Shown piece after piece: positions 16,492 to 24,142 of a stretch of DNA of 33,193 bases. Each line of letters opens with the position of its first letter. The first letter of the stretch is position 1. The DNA comes from Lachnospira sp. UBA5912 (GTDB lineage: Bacteria > Bacillota > Clostridia > Lachnospirales > Lachnospiraceae): contig DJDY01000101.1 of NCBI GenBank assembly GCA_002435585.1, positions 201-33,393 on the forward strand. Direction: 5' to 3'. Position numbers and translations under genes: made by a program. The notes beneath the pieces are model-generated. The model ran no database searches, had not been told where the DNA came from, and was given only the letters and a program-made list of their open reading frames with translations.

Positions 16492-17610
16492 GTGGTAGAG
16501 TTAGATCAGTTCAGATATAGAATATCAGGTTATGATAAGCAGTTGGAAGATATAAAGCAGTCACTAGATCTTGATAACAAGAAGAAAAGGATAGAAGAAC
16601 TTGAGGCTGATATGGAGTCACCTGGATTCTGGGATGATCCCGATAAGTCACAGAAAGCCATGAAAGAGCTTAAGGGACTTAAGGATTCATTTGAGGGATA
16701 TGATTCATTAAAGTCAGGACTTGAAGATATTAATGTCCTTATAGAGATGGCAGATGAATCGGAAGATACATCACTTATTCCAGAGATTGAACAGGAGATT
16801 GCTGCATTTGAGGAAAAGGTAGAGTCAATAAGAATAGAGACACTTCTTTCTGGAGAGTATGACAAATGTGATGCAATACTTACATTACACGCTGGAGCTG
16901 GCGGAACAGAGAGCTGTGACTGGTGTCAGATGCTTCTTCGCATGTATACAAGATGGGCAGAAAAACATGGATACACAACAGAGATAATAGATTATCTTGA
17001 GGGTGATGAAGCGGGTATTAAGTCGGTTACAGTTGAGATATCAGGTGAGAATGCATATGGACATCTAAAGTCAGAACACGGAGTGCACAGGCTTGTAAGA
17101 ATTTCTCCGTTCAATGCTGCCGGCAAGAGACAGACTTCGTTTGTTTCATGTGATGTTATGCCGGATATTGAAGAGGATGTCGATGTTCAGATTAATGATG
17201 ATGATTTAAGGATAGATACTTACAGATCAAGCGGTGCCGGTGGACAGCATATCAATAAGACATCATCAGCTATAAGAATTACACATATTCCTACAGGTAT
17301 TGTTGTACAGTGCCAGAACGAAAGGTCGCAGCATCAGAACAAAGATAAGGCTATGCAGATGTTAAAGGCAAAGCTTTATATGATGAAGCAGGAGGAAAAT
17401 GCACAGAAGTCATCAGATATCAGAGGTGATGTCAAGGATATTAACTTTGGTAACCAGATAAGAAGCTACGTTCTTCAGCCATATACTATGGTTAAAGATC
17501 ACAGGACTAACAAAGAGATTGGCAATGCGGCAAGTGTTCTTGATGGCAATATAGACCCATTTATCAATGCATATCTTAACTGGATATCAACAGGCAGGAA
17601 AGAAGAATAA
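16492..17610 (+). CDS. prfB: Peptide chain release factor 2
   Basis: Recognises UGA and UAA stop codons and triggers peptide release. The 372-residue protein carries the RF2 codon-recognition tripeptide SPF (RISPFNAAGKRQ) and the catalytic GGQ (SSGAGGQHINKT). The start is GTG at 16492: GGAG lies 6 nt upstream and the homologous N-terminus begins VVELDQFRY; the ATG at 16480 sits on that site and is unlikely. The programmed +1 frameshift found in many prfB genes is absent: the usual region reads straight through as SLDLDNKKKR with no in-frame UGA. cheW follows 44 nt later, and the two may be co-transcribed. Confidence 0.97.
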   Translation: MVELDQFRYRISGYDKQLEDIKQSLDLDNKKKRIEELEADMESPGFWDDPDKSQKAMKELKGLKDSFEGYDSLKSGLEDINVLIEMADESEDTSLIPEIEQEIAAFEEKVESIRIETLLSGEYDKCDAILTLHAGAGGTESCDWCQMLLRMYTRWAEKHGYTTEIIDYLEGDEAGIKSVTVEISGENAYGHLKSEHGVHRLVRISPFNAAGKRQTSFVSCDVMPDIEEDVDVQINDDDLRIDTYRSSGAGGQHINKTSSAIRITHIPTGIVVQCQNERSQHQNKDKAMQMLKAKLYMMKQEENAQKSSDIRGDVKDINFGNQIRSYVLQPYTMVKDHRTNKEIGNAASVLDGNIDPFINAYLNWISTGRKEE

Positions 17611-17654
17611 TACAATATACATTAATTAAAAGCGTATAAGCGAAAGGAGAAATT

Positions 17655-18122
17655 ATGGCAGATTATATTAGACCAGTCGTTTTCAGACTTGGAGATCAGG
17701 AGTTTGGTGTGGATATTAACCTTGTACAGTCTATTGAAAAACAGGTTGATGTTGTACCAGTTCCTAATTCAATGAAGTATATAAGTGGTATAGTGAACTT
17801 GAGAGGTGAAGTTATACCGGTCATGAGTCTTAAGGAGAAGTTCAATATGGACGACCAGACCAAAGGAGAGAATACAGTAATAGTTAATCTTCCTGATATG
17901 AAGATTGCGCTTGAAGTTGATGAGGTTATAGAAATAGGTGAACTGCAGCCTGATAAGATAGCGCCTATGCCAAGACTTGCAAGGTCAGAGAATACAGAAT
18001 ATCTTGACAGGGTTGCTAATGTAGATAACAAGCTTGTTATTCTTCTTGATATTAATAAGATTTTATCAGAAGAAGAAGCGCAGGGAATCAAGGAATTTGC
18101 TGAGAAAATGCAGAATAACTGA
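17655..18122 (+). CDS. cheW: Chemotaxis coupling protein CheW
   Basis: Scaffold that links chemoreceptors to the CheA kinase at the membrane arrays. The 155-residue protein is a complete CheW domain: VVFRLGDQEFGVDI, VQSIEKQVDVVPVPNSMKYISGIVNLRGEVIPVMSLK, and the C-terminal LVILLDINKILS. NLRG with E, the receptor- and CheA-contact loop, is intact. AAGGAG lies close before the ATG. It is 44 nt after prfB and far from any other chemotaxis gene in the window, so it may be an extra CheW serving a cytoplasmic or variable receptor set. Family call very firm. Confidence 0.95.
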   Translation: MADYIRPVVFRLGDQEFGVDINLVQSIEKQVDVVPVPNSMKYISGIVNLRGEVIPVMSLKEKFNMDDQTKGENTVIVNLPDMKIALEVDEVIEIGELQPDKIAPMPRLARSENTEYLDRVANVDNKLVILLDINKILSEEEAQGIKEFAEKMQNN

Positions 18123-18257
18123 TAAATAGACATATGTTTAAATAATTATAAGTTATGTATAACTGCGTAATGCAATATATACAATGTAATATATACATCT
18201 GTAATGCTGAATCATAATTAAATGAGCGCATACATATGCACTTGGAATGGAGACTGT

Positions 18258-19877
18258 ATGGAAAGAGGCAATGTTTTTAAAAGAAATGCAGGAATATTGA
18301 TGGGTATAAGTTCGTTTCCATCACCATATGGAATAGGAACACTTGGAAAAGATGCCTATGAATTCGTTAATTTTGTAAGAGATACCAATCACAAATACTG
18401 GCAGGTGCTTCCAGTAGGACCAACTACATATGGGGATAGTCCATATCAGCCTTATTCAGCGTTTGCAGGCAACCCATATTTTGTAGACCTTGACATGCTT
18501 ATAGAAGATGGACTTCTGCTTAAGTCAGAGGTACTGTCAGTAGACTGGGGTGATGGCTTTGTTCCGGTTAATGTATCAGAGGATGATGCTGTTAATAACA
18601 GATATCCGGTTAATTATGATGGATATCTTGGAGATGACAGATATGTAAGCTATGAAAAGATGTATAATGGAAGATTTGCCATATTAAGAAAAGCCTATGA
18701 TAGATTTAAGGAACAGTGCCTTAGAGCCAAATCGGTGCTTGATAAGGGACTTCCATTATATAAAAGGTTTGATAATTTTATCAGTGACAATAAAGACTGG
18801 CTTAAGGACTATTCTATGTTTATGTCGTTAAAGACATATTTTAACCAGAAGTCCTGGGGTGAGTGGGATGAAGATATAAAGTTCAGACGTCCAACTGCTA
18901 TGGCAAGGTATGAAGAAGAACTTGCGGATGATATAGGATATTGGAATTTTATACAGTATGAGTTTTATACACAGTGGGAAAAGCTTAAGAATTATGCAAA
19001 CTCACAAGGCATTGAAATAATAGGTGATATTCCTATCTATATGGGATATGACAGCGTTGATGTATGGGCGAATCAGGACGAATTCCAGCTTGATGAGAAC
19101 CTTACACCGGTTAAGGTTGCGGGTGTACCACCAGATGCATTTTCTGACAAAGGTCAGAAATGGGGCAATCCTTTGTATGACTGGGATAAGATGGAAGCAG
19201 ATGGCTTCTTATGGTGGAGAAAACGTATGTCTAATTCTGCAAGACTGTACGATGTTATAAGAATTGATCATTTTCTTGGAATTATTAAGTATTATACTAT
19301 TCCGTATGATATGCCTGATGCAAGGCAGGGTTCTTATGAGCAGGGACCAGGGCAGAAGCTTTTGGATGCTATTAACGAGTCTATAGGTGATAAAAAGATT
19401 ATTGCAGAAGACCTTGGAGTGTGTATTCCAGAGGTTGAACAGGTACTTGAACATAATAACTATCCAGGCATGAAAGTACTTGAGTTTGCTTTCGGCGGCG
19501 ACAGGAAGAATCCACATCTTCCATATAATTATACACGCAACTGCGTATGTTATGGTGGTACGCACGATAATGAGACACTTCTTGGTTTCTTTAATGAAAG
19601 AAATGATGGAGAGCTTGGATTCGCATATGACTACCTTGATACCAGGGACAAATATCGTATGGTAGATATGGTATTCAGGGCTGCATACTCAAGTGTCGCA
19701 GTACTTACCATATTTGCGGTACAGGATATATTAAAGCTTGATAACTCAGCACGTATGAATTTCCCTTCAAGCTTCGGAAACAACTGGAAATGGCGTATGA
19801 AGAAAGGTCAGTTAAACTGGGATCATCTTAACGCTATGAGATATCTTGCAAGTGTTTTCGACCGTGAAAGAAATTAA
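18258..19877 (+). CDS. malQ: 4-alpha-glucanotransferase (amylomaltase, GH77)
   Basis: Transfers alpha-1,4-glucan segments between maltodextrins, in glycogen or starch use. The 539-residue protein shows GH77 motifs: the N-terminal RNAGILMGISSFPSPYGIG, DSPYQPYSAFAGNP, IIGDIPIYMGYDSVDVWAN, RIDHFLGI with the catalytic Asp nucleophile, IIAEDLGV with the acid/base Glu, and GTHDNETLLGF. The start at 18258 follows GGAG by 5 nt; the in-frame ATG 12 codons earlier is unsupported. The gap from cheW is 135 nt of AT-rich sequence without a clear promoter; AATATATACA occurs twice, 14 nt apart (18174, 18188). No other maltose gene is adjacent. Confidence 0.95.
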   Translation: MERGNVFKRNAGILMGISSFPSPYGIGTLGKDAYEFVNFVRDTNHKYWQVLPVGPTTYGDSPYQPYSAFAGNPYFVDLDMLIEDGLLLKSEVLSVDWGDGFVPVNVSEDDAVNNRYPVNYDGYLGDDRYVSYEKMYNGRFAILRKAYDRFKEQCLRAKSVLDKGLPLYKRFDNFISDNKDWLKDYSMFMSLKTYFNQKSWGEWDEDIKFRRPTAMARYEEELADDIGYWNFIQYEFYTQWEKLKNYANSQGIEIIGDIPIYMGYDSVDVWANQDEFQLDENLTPVKVAGVPPDAFSDKGQKWGNPLYDWDKMEADGFLWWRKRMSNSARLYDVIRIDHFLGIIKYYTIPYDMPDARQGSYEQGPGQKLLDAINESIGDKKIIAEDLGVCIPEVEQVLEHNNYPGMKVLEFAFGGDRKNPHLPYNYTRNCVCYGGTHDNETLLGFFNERNDGELGFAYDYLDTRDKYRMVDMVFRAAYSSVAVLTIFAVQDILKLDNSARMNFPSSFGNNWKWRMKKGQLNWDHLNAMRYLASVFDRERN

Positions 19878-19886
19878 AATGTGAAT

Positions 19887-19906
19887 AATAGTACTAAAGT
19901 ACTATT
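19887..19906. repeat. Perfect palindrome after malQ
   Basis: AATAGTACT and AGTACTATT flank AA 10 nt after the malQ stop. As RNA it forms a short hairpin, without a T-run. Its symmetry would also suit a dimeric DNA-binding protein. Confidence 0.4.
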
Positions 19907-20016
19907 TACTATCCTGCGCAAAATGTTATATATATAATATCAGTTAGTTATTAGATATTTAACAGATAATTCAATATTGGTAAAGACAGTGCATAGTGTC
20001 ATTGTTTTTATATATG

Positions 20017-20058
20017 ACCCTCGCATTCCTCTCCCGTTGTGCGAGGGTTTTCTTTTTG
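20017..20058 (+). terminator. Intrinsic terminator downstream of malQ
   Basis: ACCCTCGCA (20017-20025) pairs perfectly with TGCGAGGGT (20040-20048) and is followed by TTTCTTTTT. It lies 140 nt after the malQ stop, so a 3' untranslated region holding the 19887 palindrome and a GACA/TGTC hairpin (19985-20000) precedes it. Confidence 0.85.
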
Positions 20059-20175
20059 CCTGTACTTTTTCTTTTGATGTTTTTGGAAGCGGTAAAGAAG
20101 CTGACAGATTTAATGTAGTGTTAAGCATATTCATCATATAATCCCACATGAAATAGTTAAGTAGATAGAAAATGC

Positions 20176-20204
20176 TTGCTTTTATAGCTGGTATGTGCTA
20201 CTAT
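20176..20204 (+). promoter_or_regulatory. Promoter of the ACT-domain gene and hom
   Basis: TTGCTT at 20176-20181 and TACTAT at 20199-20204 are 17 nt apart, with a TG directly upstream of the -10 box. This position rules out translation from the ATG at 20172. The roughly 90-nt leader shows no T-box or riboswitch. Confidence 0.6.
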
Positions 20205-20303
20205 TCTTTGTACCGAGTACAACTGTCTTTCTGTGGAATACACATAAAGACTCATGCATACTTATTTATTTACCTGGAATATGCGGAAAGGCATGATTAT
20301 ACG

Positions 20304-20753
20304 ATGAAAGAAAATATTAAATATTATGTTGTTAAGCAGAAAGCTCTGCCAGAAGTACTTTTAAAAGTAGCAGAAGCAAACAGGCTTATAGAAAATAAGA
20401 ATATTTCTATAGCAGATGCTACCGAAAAAGTTGGGATAAGCAGAAGTTCATATTATAAGTATAAAGATGATATATTTCCGTTCAGAGATAATTCCAAGGG
20501 CAAGACTATAACATTTGTTTTGTCTATGGATGATGAACCTGGACTTTTATCAGTTGTACTTAACAAGGTAGCTGAATTCAAGGCTAATATACTTACAATC
20601 CACCAGACCATTCCTGTCAATGGAATTGCATCCCTTACATTAAGTGTTGAGATACTTCCAACAACAGGAGATGCATCTATGATGATTGAAGAGATAGAAC
20701 AGCTTAGCGGAGTAAGATACCTTAAGATATTAAGCAGTGATGCCTCACTTTGA
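20304..20753 (+). CDS. ACT-domain protein (UPF0735/PheB-like)
   Basis: Small regulator-like protein of 149 residues. The N-terminal third, with ISIADATEKVGISRSSYYKYKD, resembles a helix-turn-helix, and the C-terminal two thirds is an ACT domain (TFVLSMDDEPGLLSVVLNKVAE to RYLKILSSD), which usually binds an amino acid. UPF0735 family proteins are often found directly upstream of homoserine dehydrogenase, as here (30 nt gap), so a role in sensing a product of the aspartate or aromatic pathway is likely but unproven. The start at 20304 is where the family homology begins; AAAGG lies about 12 nt upstream. Bacillus PheB was once called a chorismate mutase; no such active site is visible. Confidence 0.85.
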   Translation: MKENIKYYVVKQKALPEVLLKVAEANRLIENKNISIADATEKVGISRSSYYKYKDDIFPFRDNSKGKTITFVLSMDDEPGLLSVVLNKVAEFKANILTIHQTIPVNGIASLTLSVEILPTTGDASMMIEEIEQLSGVRYLKILSSDASL

Positions 20754-20783
20754 TATAAGTGGGAAGATTACATGGAGGATAAT

Positions 20784-22004
20784 ATGGCAAAAGTAGCAGT
20801 ATTAGGTTATGGAACAGTTGGTTCAGGAGTTGTTGAGATACTTAACACAAACGCAGATTCAATATTAAAAAAAGCAGGTGAGTCTATAGAAGTTAAGAGT
20901 GTATTAGACTTAAGAGATTTTCCGGGAGATCCTATCCAGGGAAAAATAGTACACGATATAGACCTTATTATAAATGATGATGAGATAGATGTAGTAGTAG
21001 AGGTTATGGGTGGCGTAGAGCCGGCATTTACATTTGTTAAGAGAGCACTTGAAGCAGGAAAGAGTGTATGTACTTCTAATAAGGCACTTGTTGCAGCACA
21101 TGGCGCAGAACTTCTTGCTATGGCCAAGGAACGTAATCTTAACTTTATGTTTGAAGCATCTGTTGGTGGCGGTATTCCTATTATCAGACCACTTAACCAG
21201 GCACTTACAGCAGATGAGATTACTAAGATTACTGGTATTATGAATGGAACAACCAACTATATTTTAACAAAGATGAGTAAGGAAGGAAGTTCATACCAGG
21301 AAGTATTAAAGGAAGCACAGGAATTAGGATATGCAGAGCGTAATCCTGAGGCGGATGTAGAAGGATACGATGCCTGTAGAAAGATAGCAATACTTACATC
21401 TCTTGCAGGTGGCAAGACAGTTAACTTTGAAGAGATAACAACAGAAGGTATTACTAAGATATCTAATGAAGATTTTAAGTATGCAGATAAGATGGGCTGC
21501 GTTATCAAGCTTTTAGCAACAAGTTACAGAAAGAATGGAAAGGTATATGCTATAACAGCTCCATTTCTTATAGATTCAACACATCCATTATATAATGTTA
21601 ATGGCGTTCTTAATGGAATATACGTTAATGGAAATATGGTTGGAGATGTTATGTTCTTTGGTGCAGGTGCAGGTAAGCTTCCTACAGCGAGTGCAGTTGT
21701 AGGAGATATAATCGACTGTGTTAAGCATAGAGGAACTAATGTAATGGTTATCTGGGACGATGAAAAGCTGGAGCTTGCAGATACAAGTGAAGAAGAGAGA
21801 AGATTCTTTGTAAGAGTTTCTAGGGATGTATCAGAGTCACAGGTAAAGGAACTTTTTGGTGATGTTAAGGTAGTCCATGCAGAAGGTCTTGATAACGAGT
21901 ATGGTTTTGTAACAGATGTTATGACAGAGGGCAGATTTGCAGAGGCAGCAGATAAGGTTAATGTTATATCAAGAATAAGAATAGATGATACAAAGCTTAA
22001 ATAA
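20784..22004 (+). CDS. hom: Homoserine dehydrogenase
   Basis: Reduces aspartate semialdehyde to homoserine, the branch toward threonine and methionine. The 406-residue protein has the NAD(P)-binding VAVLGYGTVGSGVV, VVEVMGG, TSNKALVA, EASVGGGIPIIRPL, GIMNGTTNYIL with the substrate-binding region, and a C-terminal ACT-type regulatory segment (RFFVRVSRDVSESQVKELF), suggesting threonine feedback. GGAGG 5 nt before the ATG at 20784 decides the start over the ATG four codons earlier. It forms an operon with the ACT-domain gene upstream. A 9-bp hairpin (22003-22025) overlaps its stop codon, and aspartokinase follows. Confidence 0.95.
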   Translation: MAKVAVLGYGTVGSGVVEILNTNADSILKKAGESIEVKSVLDLRDFPGDPIQGKIVHDIDLIINDDEIDVVVEVMGGVEPAFTFVKRALEAGKSVCTSNKALVAAHGAELLAMAKERNLNFMFEASVGGGIPIIRPLNQALTADEITKITGIMNGTTNYILTKMSKEGSSYQEVLKEAQELGYAERNPEADVEGYDACRKIAILTSLAGGKTVNFEEITTEGITKISNEDFKYADKMGCVIKLLATSYRKNGKVYAITAPFLIDSTHPLYNVNGVLNGIYVNGNMVGDVMFFGAGAGKLPTASAVVGDIIDCVKHRGTNVMVIWDDEKLELADTSEEERRFFVRVSRDVSESQVKELFGDVKVVHAEGLDNEYGFVTDVMTEGRFAEAADKVNVISRIRIDDTKLK

Positions 22005-22025
22005 TATCTGATGGATTCAGATATT
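22003..22025 (+). repeat. Perfect hairpin overlapping the hom stop codon
   Basis: AATATCTGA and TCAGATATT flank TGGAT. Without a T-run it is unlikely to stop transcription fully; it may tune read-through from hom to the aspartokinase gene. Confidence 0.5.
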
Positions 22026-22118
22026 ATGACCATGGTATCATATATATAACTATAATTTCGGTTTTTAATGTTTTTAAGTAAATAATCATAATAAATATGA
22101 GGAAAGGTAAAATCAACA

Positions 22119-23438
22119 ATGGTAAAAGTAGTTAAGTTTGGTGGCAGCTCACTTGCAAGCGCAGAACAGTTCAAGAAGGTTGGTAACATAATAAAAGCAG
22201 ATGAAAGCAGAAGATTTGTAGTGCCTTCAGCTCCTGGAAAGAGATTCCCAGAAGACACAAAGGTTACAGATATGCTTTACAAGTGCTATGCAGAGGCAGA
22301 AGCAGGCAAGAATTTTGATAAGCAGCTTAAGGCTATAGAAGAAAGATATAACGAGATTATAAAGGGTCTTGGATTAAAGCTTTCTTTGAAAGAGCAGTTT
22401 GAGACAATCAAGAAGAACTTTGAAGCAAAGGCTGGCAAAGATTATGCAGCTTCAAGAGGTGAGTATCTTAATGGTATAATTATGGCCAACTATCTTGGAT
22501 ATGAGTTTATAGATGCAGCAAGTGTTATATGTTTTGATGCTAATGGAGAGTTTGATGGTGAAAAGACTAATGAGGTTATGCGTAACAGATTAGCAGATGT
22601 AAAGGCAGCAGTTATTCCAGGCTTCTATGGTGCTATGCCTAACGGTGCTGTAAAGACATTCTCAAGAGGTGGCTCAGATGTAACTGGTTCAATTGTTGCA
22701 AGAGCAATCAAGGCGGATGTATATGAAAACTGGACAGATGTTTCGGGCTTTCTTGCTGCAGATCCAAGAATAGTAGAGAATCCAAGACCAATCGAGATTA
22801 TTACATATAAGGAATTAAGGGAACTTTCATATATGGGAGCAACAGTTCTTCATGAATCAGCTATATTCCCAGTAAGAAAAGAGGGTATTCCTATCAATAT
22901 CCGAAATACTAATGCTCCACAGGACAAGGGTACTCTTATCGTTGAGACAACATGTAACAGACCAGACTGCATTATAACAGGTATTGCAGGTAAGAAAGGA
23001 TTCGTATCTATCACAATCGATAAGGATATGATGAATTCAGAGATAGGTTTTGGCAGAAAAGTACTTCAGGTATTTGAAGATAACGGGATTTCGTTTGAAC
23101 ATATGCCATCAGGTATAGATACCATGACAGTATTTGTCCATCAGGACGAATTCGTAGAGAAAGAGCAGAAAGTACTTGCAGAGCTTCATAGAGCTGTTAA
23201 TCCTGACTCTATTGAGCTTGAATCAGATCTTGCGCTTATAGCTGTAGTAGGAAGAAGCATGAGAAACAACTCAGGTCTTGCAGGTAATATATTCTCAGCA
23301 CTTGCAAAGGCTAAGATTAACATCAAGATGATTGACCAGGGTTCAAGTGAACTTAATATTATCATTGGTGTAAGAAACAGATATTTTGAAGATGCAATAA
23401 GAACAATCTATGGAGTGTTTGTACCAGAATCAAAGTAA
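22119..23438 (+). CDS. lysC: Aspartate kinase
   Basis: Phosphorylates aspartate, the committed step to lysine, threonine and methionine. The 439-residue protein opens with VVKFGGSSLA (the KFGGSS nucleotide-binding motif near residue 6) and has FSRGGSDVTGSIVARA, YENWTDVSGFLAADPRIV, SYMGATVLHESAIFPV and two C-terminal ACT domains (VSITIDKDMMNSEIGF onward, then LALIAVVGRSMRNNSGLAGNIF) that bind the feedback amino acid. It belongs to the monofunctional family. AGGAAAGG lies upstream at a somewhat long spacing. It follows hom after 114 nt; no lysine riboswitch fits in that gap. Which isozyme (lysine- or threonine-sensitive) it is cannot be read by eye. Confidence 0.94.
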   Translation: MVKVVKFGGSSLASAEQFKKVGNIIKADESRRFVVPSAPGKRFPEDTKVTDMLYKCYAEAEAGKNFDKQLKAIEERYNEIIKGLGLKLSLKEQFETIKKNFEAKAGKDYAASRGEYLNGIIMANYLGYEFIDAASVICFDANGEFDGEKTNEVMRNRLADVKAAVIPGFYGAMPNGAVKTFSRGGSDVTGSIVARAIKADVYENWTDVSGFLAADPRIVENPRPIEIITYKELRELSYMGATVLHESAIFPVRKEGIPINIRNTNAPQDKGTLIVETTCNRPDCIITGIAGKKGFVSITIDKDMMNSEIGFGRKVLQVFEDNGISFEHMPSGIDTMTVFVHQDEFVEKEQKVLAELHRAVNPDSIELESDLALIAVVGRSMRNNSGLAGNIFSALAKAKINIKMIDQGSSELNIIIGVRNRYFEDAIRTIYGVFVPESK

Positions 23439-23518
23439 TGAATTAAAAAGATGCTTAGGTGTTTTAATGGGGCATAAGGGTATTCTGTATAATAGAATAG
23501 AAAAACGGGGGGAATCAT

Positions 23519-24010
23519 ATGAAAGAAGAAAAAAATGAACTTATGCAGTTTGTAGCAGGCATAGTTATGCTTGCAGTAGGGTTATATATTTTTTCACAGA
23601 AGGTTATAGTTTTTTCAGGTTATGGATTTTTTTCCTTTGGTGGAGGAAGAGTGACGTCAGGACTTATTATTGTTCCACTTATTATAGGAATAGTCTGGAT
23701 GTTTATCACTGGTGCGAATTTTGCATCAAAGGTTTTTACAGCGATAGCAGTGCTTCTTATAATAGTTTCAGTTATAATGTCAACGCATATTCATCTTAGT
23801 GCAATGACTCTTTATGAATGGGTATTATTACTTGTTCTTATATTTGGTGGTGCTGGACTTGTTGGTAAAGTTCTTTTTGCTGGTGGCAGTACATCGGCCA
23901 AAGGAAGAAAGACATCAGGCAAAGATAAAAATGACGGATACAATAGTACATTTTCTAATGGAAAAAGCATTGATGATGAACTTGAACAGATGAAGAAAAA
24001 TATGAAATAA
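23519..24010 (+). CDS. Small integral membrane protein, unknown function
   Basis: I do not recognise a characterised family. The 163-residue protein has four predicted membrane helices (about residues 10-27, 42-61, 66-85 and 94-117) with a glycine-rich loop (FFSFGGGR) between the first two, then a polar, charged C-terminal tail (GGSTSAKGRKTSGKDKND, ending in a short helix DDELEQMKKNMK). The tail is probably cytosolic. GGGGGGAATC precedes the ATG. It is bracketed by a weak TATAAT (23488-23493) and a strong terminator, so it is probably a single-gene unit. Confidence 0.8.
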   Translation: MKEEKNELMQFVAGIVMLAVGLYIFSQKVIVFSGYGFFSFGGGRVTSGLIIVPLIIGIVWMFITGANFASKVFTAIAVLLIIVSVIMSTHIHLSAMTLYEWVLLLVLIFGGAGLVGKVLFAGGSTSAKGRKTSGKDKNDGYNSTFSNGKSIDDELEQMKKNMK

Positions 24011-24018
24011 ATGCAATA

Positions 24019-24059
24019 AAGGCTGGGTAGTGTGATACAACATACTACCTGGCTTTTTT
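24019..24059 (+). terminator. Terminator after the small membrane protein gene
   Basis: AGGCTGGGTAGTGTG pairs with CATACTACCTGGCTT around ATACAA with a bulge, followed by TTTTT. It starts within 15 nt of the stop codon. Confidence 0.82.
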
Positions 24060-24075
24060 AGTAAAAATATGCAAC

Positions 24076-24104
24076 TTGATAATAAGGTTTGCAATTGGTA
24101 TAAT
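24076..24104 (+). promoter_or_regulatory. Promoter of tex
   Basis: TTGATA at 24076-24081 and a perfect TATAAT at 24099-24104 are 17 nt apart, with an extended -10 TGG just before. The start codon follows about 40 nt later. Confidence 0.72.
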
Positions 24105-24142
24105 TAAGTGTTGATAAAAAGTAATAGAAATGGAGTTTTACA

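Noticed and set aside
16492..16620. Programmed frameshift in prfB
   Set aside because: The frame is open without UGA through the usual site; TAG in 'cactagatc' is out of frame.
19940..20149. Minus-strand 69-codon ORF downstream of malQ
   Set aside because: It runs through the malQ terminator, has no ribosome-binding site and shows low-complexity composition.
20172..20303. N-terminal extension of the ACT-domain protein from ATG 20172
   Set aside because: It overlaps the promoter (20176-20204), has no ribosome-binding site and lies outside the conserved family region.
22005..22118. Lysine riboswitch before aspartokinase
   Set aside because: The gap of 114 nt is too short and shows only one simple hairpin at the hom stop codon.
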